From a bacterium ADurb.Bin243 (GTDB taxonomy: Bacteria > Muiribacteriota > UBA9980): a stretch of DNA of 64,000 bases. The translations under genes and the position numbers were made by a program. Every line of letters starts with the position of its first letter. Position 1 is the first letter of the stretch. The stretch lies in the NCBI GenBank assembly GCA_002069765.1, contig MWBZ01000003.1, positions 1 to 64,000 of the forward strand, given 5' to 3'. Of the stretch, positions 21,701 through 36,700 are shown one piece after another. The notes under the pieces were generated by a model. It was given only the letters and a program-made list of their open reading frames with translations. It was not told the DNA's origin and did not search any database.

Positions 21701-24700
21701 TCCACTTCGACATCATAAGTTTGTCGTCCAGAATTATTATACCGTCGCTATCATGGCCGGGAAGTGTGAAGTCTTCTTTTGACGAGTGTATTATGCGGTC
21801 ATTATATGATTTAGGTTTCGTAGAATCCAGATAAATTCTCATATAATTTATATTAGATAAATTTCCCGCCTGGTCGCTGCATTTTACATATATTATATTC
21901 AAACCTTCAGTCAGAGGATAATCCGTTACGCTGTGCATAAGATAATCAGCCTGGCTGGCATCCGTCATTTCGTTCCACTTCGAAGAATCGGACGGATGGG
22001 TATTCAAATCCGCCGTTTTGTTCGAAACGATTACCCTTCTTGCTCTCTTATCAAGCGATTCGACTTTAACTTTGAAATTAACCTTCGGAGCATTAACATA
22101 ATACGCGTTATTTTCGGAATCATATTTCGACGCAGACTCCAGAATTATTTCCGGCTTGCCCGGAGGCGTCTTGTCGTAACATATTTCTATAGTTTCACCG
22201 GGCTGAGAGTTGCCTGAAAGATCTTTAGCCCAGGTGGCAACGCTGTTCGTGCCTTCTATAAACTTGAAGTTAGCAAGCGCGGCCGCCGGCGCTTCAGTTG
22301 TAATTACCGGTATTTTTGTTCCGGCCGCAAAAGTGAATTCTTCGCCGCCCGGTTTGTTGTTATCGTTAATAAGAGTTATTTTAACTTCGTTCCATTCAGC
22401 CGCCGACGCCGTATACGCCGGAGGAGTCGTGTACCAGCCAGGCCATGAGTTTGAAACGCCAGGATAGATCGGCGCTCCGACAAATTCATTTGTGTCCGTT
22501 GCAAGTCCTTCGCCACGTTTGAGGAATTCGACTCTGAAACTTTTCAAAATCGGCGTAACCTGTTTATCAACGGTAGTCAGGGTCGCTCTGTACTGAACGA
22601 AATAATGGTACTGACCCGCAAAGCCTGTAGTCGAATTAGGCTGCGAAGGAAAGCCTATAGCCGGGAATTCACTTCCGGTTTCATCGAGAGTCATCCATCC
22701 GTTTTCGCCGTCATAGAAATCAAGTGCAGCCGTATGAGCTCCCAGAGTGCTTATTTTATCCGGATAAACCCTCATTTCAAGTTTGACGCTCGTTTTCGAG
22801 CTTCCTTCAAGGATGTAATACACTTTATCTATTTGACTTACATGAGAGCCTATATCAAAAACTTCTGAAACATACTTACCGGAATTTGTATAGAAAGTAT
22901 CGACGGCGTTCAACTTATAAATTTTATTATCGTCACTATCCGCAACAAACAGATAAACCGATGACGGCCCCTGTGACGAAGATATTCCGCCGACACTTGA
23001 AAGCTGAGCGTATTCTCCTTTTATTTTAAAGCCAAGAGAAGTCATTACTATTTTGTTAGTTCCAGAATCACCTATGTACAAATTAAGTCCGTCGGACTGA
23101 ACAAAAAACGGATCGCTCAAAGCGGAATTAACTGAGCTGTATTTAAAAGAATCCGTTAAATTAACGGTAACTCTTGTAATGTCTTTATTGGCGACATAGT
23201 AAACATAATAGCCGTCGCAAGCTATGCCGCGCATATCTACGCTGGTAGCGAGCTGATCGAGATATTGCATATTCTGAGAAATTAATTTAACTATTCGCTG
23301 ATTACCGGCATCAGAAATATAAAGATATCCGTTAGACCACGCTACATCAAAAGGCTTGTTGAGAACGCCTGTTCCGCCGTATTGGCACATATAAGTCAGT
23401 TTATGAATAGGCGACGACTGATTATACAATTTGACTATTCTGTTATTTTGCCAGTCGGAAACATAAAGATATGTTCCGTCATATGTCAAGCCAAGAGGCG
23501 TGTTAAAATGTTCTTCATCCGAGCCCGTTTCGTTTTCTACGCCGTATGAAGCCACATATTCAATGATTGCCGGTTTTTCATCCGTCGAAATAAATTTAGT
23601 TATAGTGTGTTTTTGAGAGTTAGCCACGAAAATTTCAAACATTTTAAGGCTCGAGTTATAATAAACCGCAGTCCCCCTTGGGCTGCCAAGATGCGAATCA
23701 TTCGATGAAGCCACAAACCCGAAGGTGTCGTTAGCCAGAGTGACATGGCCATAACGATCTACCTGCGTGCCGTTGAACGTTCCGCGTTCAAAGTCGTATT
23801 TTCCGCCGTGCTCATAAGATTTAACGCGCATAAACGGCGCTTCCGTAGCTTTTTTCTGGCGAACCGTATCCCATACCTTGAGCGTTTTCTGGCCGGAATA
23901 GTCTTTAAATTGAGCGTAAATTCTCTTGATACCGGTCTCTACCGTAGAAGTGAAATTAAATAACTTAGCGCTCGTATAATCTTCCCAGGAAGCATTGTTA
24001 AAATCAGCATATTCAGAAAGTATCATCTTCAGATGAGCCGGAGCATTAGTATCCATAACGCCGCTCAAATCGAGATTTACTTCGTTAACACTTACAGGGG
24101 CTGTTTCCATAACGCGAATCGAAGGATTGACAGGCGGAACGGTATCCACAGTATAAGTTATAGACGGGCGGCTGGCCTCATCGTGTGAAAGGTTATTTAC
24201 CCAGTCTTGAGCATAATAAGTTAAAGTATTGACGCCCTCTGAAACTTTGTAAATAACCTCGTTAGCGAATTGAAAAGCGCCGGCATTCCAGCTATAATAT
24301 ACCTTTCCATGGTCATCGTGGTCTAAAGTGCCATAAACAGGAGTCAAATAGTGGCCGCTAGCGGAGCCCGCCGCTACGACATCGCCGTCACTGCTGCGTT
24401 TGTAAGTAAATATAGTCGATCTGATACTCGGAGTCTTCTTTTCATCGTTGGTGGATAAAACTATTTTATACTGAACAAACTGAGTATCAGACAGGGCCCT
24501 TCTGTTAATGTAGTTGTTACCGATGTCTATATTGGCCACATCCGGAAGAACGGATTTTTTCCAGTCCATCCAGTAACGGCCGTCATGGCCGATATCGCCG
24601 CGGCCCGGAGCGGTTCTTACATATAGTTCTATACCCTGTGTGGAAGCCGGATCGTAATGCACGTATTTAGTTTCGGCTTTTAATCCGGTGCCGCCCATGC

Positions 24701-27700
24701 CTTCTATTATAGGTACGACATAGTTGCCAAGGCTTATAACGCGCGACAAATATTCGCCATAAGGAGCGTACTTATAAGATTCATATTTAACTTTTATTAC
24801 GCGGTTATTAAGGGTATCGGCGACTAAAACATATTTATTCGCCGGCGTCTTGATGCATGAAACGCCCGAAGGACTGTTAAGTATGACGCTTACGGTGCCA
24901 AGCCCCGTAACCCCGGCATATCCCATCGTGGATATGTAATTAAGACTGGAATCCATATGAAGCACTCTATGGTTATTTTTATCAGCAATAAAAATATCTT
25001 TTAAATCCGGAGAGATAGTTACTGCGGAAGGAGCGTTTAAAGCTTGCGCGAATCTGGAAGCGCCGCCGTTCACATTGTATTTTAACACGGAAGCGGGCGA
25101 ACGCATATTCTGCACTTTATAAAGCTGGTTAGCCCCTTTATCTACGACATAAAAATATCCGCCGGCATATTTAACGTCGGTTACATTAACAAAACCTGCT
25201 CCTGCGCCCAATGAAGTTATAGCTTCCATGAAAAGCATCGAAGAAGAGTTGTAAATAAGCACTTTATCTCCGGCGGCAATATACAACTCGGCCGGAGTTA
25301 AGCTCTTATCAATGCACATGCCTCCGGCGTTTTCTATAGGCATAGCGGGCGCTTCGGTCAACGTATCTTTAACGTACATAAGATTTCCAAAGTTATTTTT
25401 AAGTTTTATGATCCTCTTGTTACCGGTATCGGACACATAAATATAAGCCGCTACCTGATCGACCGCATCGGGAATAACCGCCGATGGCAGGTTCACATGT
25501 CCGGTATCGGCGCCCGAAACTTCGGTTACTCCGAATTGACGGTCGACAAGCATAGTCTCATTATTTATTTTGAGTATTCTATGGTTAAGAGTATCCGCCA
25601 CATAGCTGTATTCCGAATCAGAAGCTATCATGTTCGGTTCATGAATTCTAAAAGGATTATCCTGTTTGTTATGACCGGCAGGCGAATATGTGCCATCCGA
25701 AGAACCGAGCGTAGATTTAATATCGTATTCATCGATCATTTTCGATATTGAAACGATTCTTGTATTATTGAGATCCGAAACGAAAATCCTGTCGTTATAC
25801 CCCGAAACTGCAACGGGATTATTAAGATCCGTAGTAGTTCTGGAACCATAACTCGAGATAAACTTAAGGCTGTAAGATAATCTGATTATTCTGTTATTTT
25901 TACTGTCGGCGGCATATACATAACCCGAATCCTGGCCTAAATACATGGGTTCGAACAGGTGCGAGTTGTCATCGGACGAAGTATTGTATTCGCCGAACAC
26001 TTCCAGAGCGTTTCCAGAAGAAAAATCCGAAGCGTATTTACCGATAATGTGGCTCGTCGAATCGGAAATTATAATAGATTCATCATCGGCGGCTATGCCG
26101 GCGATTCTGGTCATAGGCGAACTGCCTATTTTAAAGAAATCGTAAGGTTTGCTTGCAACAAAACTCAAGCCTTCAAGGTTTACTTTTACGATGCGCTGAT
26201 TGCCAGCGTCGTTAATGTACATGTAGTTTCTGGATGAGTCTATCGCGATATCTTCCGGCGAATCTAATTCGCCGTCAGCCGAACCGTTACCTGTAAGCGA
26301 ATCATTGCCGTAAACGCCTATTTTAGTAAAATTTGATTTGAGCAATTTATAGACGGAATGTTTTTTCTTGTCCGACACATAAACATAAGTTTCATCGACA
26401 TCGACGCCGCACGGCTCTGAAAACGCCGAAGCCGATGAAGCGATGAGCGTCTGCTGATTGATTTTATAAAGTTTCTGATTTATGCTGTCTGCGGCAAATA
26501 TATAATTAGCGTCAGCCGCTATGCCGGACGGCGAACTCCAATTAGTGCCAAGGCCTGTTTCGGAAGTATATTTATTAAGAACAAGAGTGTTCTTATACCC
26601 GAGTTTCAATTCGAATGAATCATTATTTAAATCTACATAAGTAACGTTAGTAAAATTACCTCTGGAATAGTCGGCAAATTCGGAATCGCCTATTTTATAT
26701 AAATTTGCATTAGGTTTGTAAAGATCGAGAACCGCCGAATCGGATACGACTTCGGTAGTTTCGCCGTAAGGGCTTTCAAATTGAGCATAGACGGTAACAC
26801 GGCCTTCTGCGGCTGCCGAAACGCCGTCGGCAGCTTTAAGCGTTTCCGTCACATTTACCTTAAACGGGCTGGTAGTATATGAAAGCTCGTCTAAAAGCGG
26901 AATCATTCCAGGGTTACTTGAAATTTTAATCTTGCCGGGCATTAAATCATCGCCAAGCACGGCGGGATTAAGCTGTAAAGTAACGGTAGCGTCGGTTACT
27001 ATGCGGTCATCGAGAGGCGCATCGCCGTCGAGTATTTTCACCCATGCGTCTTTTCCGCCCTTAGCGGCGAATTTAAAGAGTTTTGAATGCGTAACGGATT
27101 CCGTATCGCCTGTTTTTGAAACGCTGAACCACTGAAGGTACTGCGGTCTTTCATCGTTAACTTCAAGAATATATTGAGGTTTATCGATGTTAAAAAGGGT
27201 GGTCGGATTAAGCACTTCAAAAGTTCCAGGAGCTCCGGGCGAGGCGACCGAAGACCAGCGGTATAATATTTTATCCAGTTCATTGTTTTTAGCGATATTA
27301 ACAATAACAGGATTTTCAAAATAACCGGAACTTCCATCCGGATCGTTCGTTAAATCGTAAGCCGCCATCTCCGATTTACGGCTAAAAAGCAACTCTATGT
27401 CATCTATTCTAGGCAATATGCCCGAAGTCAAAATTGTGGATAGTTTAATTTTAAACTGAACGAACTGATAATCGAACGGTGAAATGGTGTTACCGGTTAT
27501 TAACATATCCTGCCAATCCACCACTTCGGTAGTGCCGCTGCCCGCAAAGCTATGCGGCGCGCCGCCTGCGTTCCATTCGCCGGCGTTAGAAAAGTCCGGG
27601 GTTCCGTCGCCTTTATCAGGAATAGCGCGCAGCCATATTTCTATAAAAGTATCCGCGTCGGCGAGCTGAGTCCATCTTATTTTGCCGAACGGCGACTGTT

Positions 27701-30700
27701 TTATATGGCTTCCGACCAGATATACGGGCGAAGTATAGTAACCTGCTTCGATTTCACCCGTATTCTGTGAATAATACTTCAAACGTAAACTTGCGTCAGG
27801 ATAATTATATTCAGTTATATATTGGGCATTATACTTATCGCTTACGATTACCGCCGCCTCAGGCGAACCTGTCCTGGAAGTAATCGAAGAAGTGCCGTCT
27901 TCGAAGTCGTGAACAGACGTAAGTTTAAGAATCAAGTCTCCGCCATTGACGCCAAGTTTTGTATCGTTATCTATCGTAGGGCCGAGAAGCGATGTAGAAG
28001 GCGGGGTTTGATCGAAGATTATTTCGTCGGTAACGGGTCCCAGTATCAAGCCGGCGCCGTTTTTATAACGCGCATAAACCATCTTTTTACCGTCGTAAAC
28101 ATCGGGCACCTTATTGCCGGCGCTATTGAGGTAAGGCGTAGTATAGCCGTCATAATTCAAGTTATAATTGAACAGGCCTACCGTATTTGTTGAAAGCTCC
28201 CATATACTGATAGGATTGGTATCGGAAGTTTTCATTTTCTGCCATGAAGCGTCTTTAAAATCGGGCCTGTTGGATATCTGGCGGTACATGCAGCCCGTAA
28301 CTTCCATAGTCGCATCGACAAACTGAATATTGGTATATAAGTCGTCGTTGTGTTCCGGGAAAACGATACTCATATATTTATTTTCCGTGGACGTGGAACG
28401 GCTTATATCCAGTTTAGGAGCGCTTATAGGTGAAGTGTTTATATAATAAACGTAAGTTTCTCTGGTTGTTTCATTAGCCGCAAGGTCTATCGCCCAAACC
28501 GTTATTTCGAATGATCCGTCAAAGAATGAATTATCGAGAACGATTTCCTGCGTTTTATTAGATGCGTCCTTGCCAAGGGTTATAACACCGCCGGGATTAT
28601 GTTTGGTAGAAGACTGATTGGTATAAGTCACTCCGGCGAGCTGAACCGCTATGCTGCCAGGAGTTATAACGGTGTTGTAATCCAGCGTGAGTGGGTCATC
28701 CGCAGAACCGCCTGACATTCCTCTGGAATTTTTCCAGTAGTATCTTATATACATCGGGTTATCGAATGAAGATTTGGTATTGTAACCGAAATTCATACGC
28801 GGCATGGTTTGATATACGCTGAACCATACCGGAGCGGTATCGATGTTAGGATCGTCATCATAAGCTCTCACGCCATCGGCAAGTCTTTCGAACGAGAAAC
28901 CTATTTCGGGAATTCTCAAATAACCGTCTATAGCGAAACGCGCCTGAACGTAGAGAACCTCATCGGAACCAGCGGGCCAGCCCTGAGTTTTATCGCTAAG
29001 GGCAAAGAATACGCCGCTGACGCCCATGGAAATATCTATTTCAGAAGTAGCGCCATCGAGAGTCGCACTATCGACGGTTACCCAATCGGTCCACGAAGTA
29101 GCGGAATACTGCTGCGTGGTGCCTCGTCTTAACTGAATTGCCGTTACAGGTTTTGGAGCGGCCGCAGTCATGTCGGCGCCTGTATCCGAAAGCCAGTGTA
29201 ATTTTTTCAGTTCTTTGATATGCGAACCAAGATTTATTATCGGAGTTTCATAAGTACCGGAATTAGACTTCGGAATATTAATGCTGTCGTTTTCGATAGT
29301 TATGTTAGCCGTTTTAGTGCCGAGCGCAAAATTAGAATTTGTGGTTATGTAAACACGGTCTTTATAAAATACCGGTATATCGGTGACCACGTAAACTTCT
29401 TCGGATACGAGCCTTATAACACGGCCTTCCGAGCCGTACCATGCATATATCTTTTTAGTGCCCGATTCTTCGGTGTCTTTAAGCGTCCATTTTAGTTCGG
29501 GATAAAAATATTCCGCCGCTTTTTCAGCCCTTAACCATACGTTGGTAGTAGAAGAAACATCCAGGCTTACAGGCTCGGTTTCATAACCGAGAGGCGAGGC
29601 GCCTACAGGCTCAAAACCTACCGGCGCAGTTTCAAAATTAGAAATATACACCCAGTCGCCGAATTTAAGGTTTGTATCTATTAAAAGGCTTACTTCCGCA
29701 GTCTTCAAGACGTTATCGCCGCCGTAGCCGTTTTTGCTTCCAACGGAAATTTCCGAAGTGTATTCGAGAGAATTATCTTTGTCCGTTCCAAGCGTAGCGC
29801 CGTCGCGATCGACGATATGAATTCTTATTTCACTGGTAGGTTTCATATCGTCCATAAGAGGTATGAACTCGTGAGAAAGTTCGACGTTACCGGAATCCTG
29901 CTTATCCAGGAAGAAATCTTCGTATAAGCCAGACTCTTCTTCATAAGTTAAAAATACGTCTATATCAGAAGATTTATAACTTAATTGTTCGCGCCACTCA
30001 CGGTCGTCTTCGGGGATAGTATAAGGCACTTTATATGAAACCAGGTTCACACCGAGAGTGGATGCGCCAAGCAAATGGTCGGGTTCGGCATCGTTGGCCC
30101 AGTTGTAATAAATGCCGGCGCCGTGGCCTTCAGCATCGCGAGCATATATAGTAATATCGGGTTTAGCGTAATACCATCCTATTTTCTGAAAACCTCCGAC
30201 AGAAATATAATCGGCGTCCTGAGCCGAATCTAACTGAGTGATCTTTGTTTCAATAAGGTCGTTTGAATCTTCTATAGTTTTGCCGAGATACGAATCGCGC
30301 GCCCAGAGGCAATAAACCTCGTAATTACCGGCGTCGGAAGCTCTCGAATAATAAATACGGTCGCCGAGCGGGCCGTAAACCGGCGATCTGAAATTCCACT
30401 TATCGGCAGGCGTAAGTGTTTTTATCCACTTTTGACCGGTACCGTCTTCGTTCATAGTCATTATTACGCTTATAGTACCGGTTAATGGGGCGTCGGCGCC
30501 TATCGCTACAGCGTCGGTTTCCTGCAGATATATTATTTTTTTGCCGTCAGGCGAGAAGGTCGGGTCTTTATCGTTATCTTCATAAGAAGTGAGCCTGGTG
30601 CTTTCGCCTCCGCCTGAATTTATAAGATAAACATCGTATTGCCCATCGCCGACATCGGCCATATAAACTATTTTATAACCGTCGGGGCTTAATCTAGGAT

Positions 30701-33700
30701 TAATCCTGTCATAAGCCGAATCTTTTGTTATAAGTTTTATACCGCCGTCGTTATTGCCGCGATCTACGCTTACTGAAGCCAGTTCATAATGGCCTATCAG
30801 TTCATTGGTAGTAGTGTCGATTTCGACGACCGGTTCATCCTCTTGAAGCAATCTTACTATAACCTTATCTATATAAACGGGTGACGTAGAGTTTTTATTC
30901 ATAAAGTAAAGAGGCAGACTGCCGCTGTCTAATTCATAAGCAGGCGTAGATTCGACCGGTGTTGGAAACTGCGTGGTGTTATAGTACCATCTTATAGTGT
31001 TTTTAGTATCGGCCGGAAGAGGCGCGATGTCGGTGAGTTTTAACCACGAAAAAGCGAAAATATTATTTTTACCGTTTTCAGACGCAAAAGTAGCGCTGGA
31101 CGGATAATTTACAAGGTTGTCTTCTATGGAATCCAGGCCAGTGGGGTGAGTGATCCATTGGTATTTTGACGGATCCGCGTTAATATCGTTGGCCCATACC
31201 GCTTTTTTAGTGGAAACTTCATAATATGACTGTAAATATTGATCCAGATCTTCAGATCTGAAAACGAAAGAATTAGTGAAATCCGAATTAGAAAGCCCGA
31301 GCCTTATTTCGCTCGTTACAAATTCGGTTTTCATATACATCAATATACCCACTCCGGGACCGAACGTTTCATTTGAATAAAAACCGTTACCCGAAGCCGA
31401 ATTTTCAGCGTCAGGCAATTTGATCGTGCCATCGGACTGCCATATCGCGCTGCCTATCGCTTTCCATTTAGAAGTGTCGAAATATTCGTTAAAATCATCA
31501 TAAAACTTATATACCTTGGTGTAATCGACCGGCGGTGAACCAGCCCTGTTACGCCCGTATTCAATGTAATAATTGGACAGACCGCCGTCCCAGCCTGCGC
31601 TTTCCTGTATTTTAAACCACGCAGTTATGTCGTCGGAAGTAAAGCTTTCAAGATACCTGTCTAATTCTATTTCTTTAGTTTTAGACTCGGCGCTGTCGTA
31701 ATATTTCCAGAATATTCTGAAGTCATCGCCGTTATCCATAGAGTTATCGACAATGCCTTTTGCCATATCGCCGGTTATGGTAGTTTTAACAGTATAACCC
31801 GCAGGCGCTTTGGTAATTTTCAGACGGTATCTTTTATTTCCAGTATAAGATGAAAAAACTACTTTTCTTCCGTTCGCCGAAATATCGGGTGATTTGTCCC
31901 TTGTCATTTTCGTATTGATTTCTTCATTGTCAATTCTTGGCTTTTCTATACTTACAGAGTAATTTTCATAATCTTTATAATACTCTGACGCTTTCGTATA
32001 TTCAAGAGGTCCTTTTGAATAAATTCGAGTTTCAATACGGCCGTCTGAATTGGTTATGCATATATTATCGTAATATGCGGTTATCTGCTTGGACGGAGTG
32101 CTATTTTCAAAGGTTACTTCCCATGTTTTAATAGAAACTTCATTAAGCATTAAAGTGGAAGGTATTTCAATTTTTCTATGCAGCCACTTATTATTGTTTC
32201 CGCCGACAAAATCAGACGTCGGCTTATCGGTAGCGGCCCATGCCGGATCGTTTCTAAGTTCGAATTTACCGCTCACGCCGAAAGAGGCTTCCGTAGTTTC
32301 ATACATTACATTCAAGCCGCCTATGCCTGCTCCGGTTGTGTCGGAGTAGTAATCGTATTCAATATATAGTCCGGCCTGGTCTTTTGTAAACGCGACTTCT
32401 TTTGTGGAAAATATATAATACTGATAACATCCGCCGCTTGCGCTTGCTTTGACTTTGCCTGTATATTTTATCTTATCGCCCGAAGACATGGTTTTAGTAT
32501 CGTAAGTCTGTCTGGATAATATTATTGCGTTTTCACCGCTGGACTCCATGTAGCATATTTCGGACTTTTCAGTGTCTTTGCGTTCGAATACTATGTATTT
32601 ACCGTCTCTATCGATGCGCGGTTTATCGTCATCTAAAATGAGATCGGTAAGTTCTACCGGCGTGGTTGTATTACCGGTAGCCATTTTGCTGAGTATTTTA
32701 TGCCATTTATTCGCGTGGTCTGTCTGCACTATTGAAAAATAAATATTGGGCAAAAACTCGACATTGTCGGTTTCACGATAGTACGGGCCGTCCGGAGGCG
32801 GCATTAAAACGTAAGAGTTAGGCGGATGATAATCCAGGCGAAGCTCGCCGGTATTAACTTCGCCTATATTGGACCAATCCGAAAAATTCATCTCGGTCGT
32901 GTCGGTCAGCGAATCGATAGAACGGACGCGCCACACGTAATCACCCATTGGAATAGTGTCTCTGGGATCTAAATACACTTCGTTTGTGAATATGGTTTCA
33001 TCATTTTTAACGAAAACGTCAAAATCCGGATCTGAAAAATCGCCGCTTGAAGAAAGCTGCATCTGATAATAACCTACACCTGATTCTTCCATGTTCTTAG
33101 CAGGTGACACGTGAGTATTATTAAATTGAGGATCTACAGCCTTGGTCCATCTGAATCTCGGCTTTTTCTGACCTATAATATCCGTCTGCGGATGTTCCTT
33201 CACGCCGTCGGCTGATTTGAACTTTAATAGTGAAACTTTTGGCGGTTTCTGGCGGTCCACTCTTAAGAGAACGTCGCCTCTGTAATCAAAACCGTTGATA
33301 TCATTAGAGTCAACAAACCATACGCTGCACGTTTCGCGTTCATAATCCACCGTAACATCGATGTTTATTGTATTATCAGTTTTTTCGGTGACCGGGAAAT
33401 CTATAAAATGACCGTCGGTGTCGTTAGCGGGAGCATTTTTGTTATCCGGCCCCGCAACCGGCGAAGGATACGACCACACTTTATAGTAGCAGCGTTTGAT
33501 ACCGCTTATATCGGATGAGTCGGTGGTAACTATAAAATCTTTAGAATACTGGAATGGAGACGGATTGGCTTTTTTCTCGATATTTTTACCGCTTTTCGCA
33601 TAAGCCACGAGGTTTGTAGGTCGCGGAGGAGTAGTATCGACTATACCCTTCATCTTTTCATCTACCGCGATTTTATATGAAATCGCGGAATTTGCATAAG

Positions 33701-36700
33701 TGTTAAATTTGCTGTCGCCGAGTTTGAACGTAACGACGCAATTCGTATCGTCGTCGCCGAAATCGAAATCATAAGGGTTGGAGAATGTTTTGACTTCATC
33801 GGTATCGATATCGCCGGCGTTCAATACCTGATTGCCGTTCACAAACACTGAATATACCGCGGTTCCCTGCGAATTAATCATAATTTTTTTGTTTTTAGAG
33901 TTTTTTGAAAATTTAATTTCACGCCTGTAATAAGTTACGCCGGCATTGCCATGCTTATATATGAACTGGCTGCCGCGGGTAAGTTTAAAGTTATCGATAC
34001 CCATCTGTATGGGTTTGCTGTTTGTATCAAACGTAAACTTAAATCTGACATTTTTTTTGCCAAGCGCAAGGCTGAAAGGCAATTCAATTTTCTTCCATTT
34101 ATCCGTGCTGCCGAGTATGGTTTCGCTGGTATCTACAAGCCATCCGCCGGCGGCCGTTTTCTTATACTCGATAGCGAATGTTAATTCATCGGCCGCGTTA
34201 CCCATATTAAATACCATGCATTCGGCCGAACCTTCGAATGTTTTGGACAAATCGAAAGTTTTAGACGTCAGAGTTTCACTGACATTACCGCCAGCCGCGG
34301 CTACATCTACATTGACATGGCCGTCATCGGTCTTTTCAAAAGTAGTGTCGTTTTCTTTCCATTTAATTATGCCCGGGTTGCTGTTGGTCCAGCCGCTAGT
34401 GGTCCACTCAGCAGCGGTACTGCGCGTGGTATCAAAGTTATCTTCATGAAAAGCTTCCGCTATTTTTGAATTGACTTTTTTGCCCGCTATCAATTTTAAA
34501 TGGTCGATGAAAAATTTTGGTTTATTGCCTACGCTATCATTTCGTAACGCTATATAAATTCTGGCTTTTTTCACTCCAAGAGATTTATCTAAAGTAAAGG
34601 TCTTTGGATGCCATTCCGTATCTGCCGGATCAGATCCGGCCACATGCGGCGCTTCGGAATTTTTATCAAAAACTTCAAAAACATCGTCTATCCAGTTAGT
34701 ACCATTGTTCTCGGAATATTGAACGCTCACGGTGGCGCGGTCGCCCACATCCAGAAATTTATATGCGACTACGCATTCAAAAGTGCCTCTTTCATAATTT
34801 GTAAGGTCAAACTCCTTGGAAATCATATACTTTGTTTGACCGTCGTTTTGATTGACGTTCCGAACGCAGCCTATATTTGTTTCATAACTGAAATCATTAT
34901 CGCGCGTCGGCCAGTTAGCCGATTTTATGCCGTTTTCAAAACTATCCGAAAATATATTGGAATCCTTATATACCGTCATTAATTCGGTCGTGCCCCAGCC
35001 GTAATCGGTCATCAGCTTTTCGTTGGTGGTATCTATGCTCTGCCAGTTAGCGGGCGAAACGTTCACTTCGTTGGTACCGATAGTATCGCCTTTAGCGGTC
35101 GAAAAATAAGAACGGTAGCTGTCGGTAATCGTGACCGGTTTACTGAAACCGGCGCCGTTTTTAGATACCAGCCTGAAATAATAAATAGTCTGATCGACGC
35201 CTTGGAACGGATAACAGTTTTTCTCGACGGTCAGTTTAACGTTATCGATTCCGATCTTTGGATTCGTTAAAGCGCCGTCGGCGTTTACTTTAAAATATAA
35301 TTTAATCTTTTTACCTATATAATTGCTTAAAATATAAGTTTTATATTGCCATACCTGTTTTGTATTGCTCCATTCGGCGAGCTGGTCGTCAACCCATGTA
35401 GAAGACGCCGTGTCGTATGAAAGTATTCCAAATTTTAAAGAATCGTTCGAATCGCTCGAATCGTAGTTGATATTAAAATTAAGACGGGCGTAATTATAAT
35501 CGTTATAAGTGCCGCCTAAATTAAGTTCTTTAGATATCAAGCTTTTATCGGTTGCATTTGCGCCTTCAAAATATGCGTGACTTGAAGTATTTACAAAAGG
35601 CGGAGCATTGGTAGGCCAATTAGCGGCGTTGATGCCGGCCGCGTTGAAATCGTCGCTAAAAGCGACGCTTGGCGCCGGCTTAGTTATCCATTCTTCTTTT
35701 ATTATGCTTTTCTTGGTAAAAGTTTCGCTGGTGGCTATCTGTATATAGTAATCCGTCACTTCCGAAGCGTCTTTAGGCGGGTCCCAGGCAGCCCTTAACT
35801 TAAGGTTATCCGGCGAAGAAAGATTAGCGTTAGCGTTACGCGATTCTTTCCAGACTATATCGTCCGTAATTCCGTCGGTATCATCGTCGAGCGCTTCCCA
35901 ACGCAGGTTTGTGGGCGGATCCGGCGGGCTTTTAACCGACGTTATTCTCAAGGGATGATAATTATTTTCTTCAGCGGCGGGCGTTGTCGGTTCCATATTA
36001 CCCGAATTATCTATAGAGCGGCCGCGGAAAAAGTAAGTTGTTCCATCTTCAGTACTGTCAAATGTACGCGTATAGGTATAGTTAAGCGTAGCCGAATGTG
36101 TGTCGTCTTCCCAGCGTTTCCACTTGCCGTGCCAGCCTTCTCTTAAGTCTATATTGCACTGCGCCATGCCTTTGCTGGATATCGAAAAATTATCCAGATA
36201 AAATCTGGTATCGTCAGACGGGTTTTCGCCGTAGAAATAAATTTCCCGGACTACCGCTCCGTCGGCGCCGCTTTTACCCCATTTTTGTTTTATCTGTTCG
36301 TAAAAATTAATAGTAACCGTATGCCAGTAGCCGTCGTTTAAGAAATTACTATGCTTGCCGGCAAAATCGGCTAATTGCCATGGAGAGACGCCCAGCCCGA
36401 CGCCGGGATTTTCGGCCGCGGTTTTATTTATAAGTTTAGGATTTGAGCACACTTCTATAATTTCATCGCGAGCTTCACTATTTACGGTAACCTTTGCTAT
36501 GATATCGAGACTGACGCTGCCGGTAGTGCAATAAGCAAAATTAATATATTTGTAGTCCTTCAAGTTATAAATTTTAGCGGCGGTGCCGTCAACCATTGTG
36601 CGAAAATCGAGCTTAGTATTATCGGTTCCTTTTTTAATCAACAGGCAGCGTTTATTATCGAAAGCTTGCGAAAGCTCGACGCCGTCGGTGTTATTTATAT

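Noticed and set aside
33946-34449. Plus-strand ORFs within the giant gene (this one 167 codons, another at 21009-21521)
   Set aside because: They are antisense shadows of the giant frame with no domains; none has support as a real gene.
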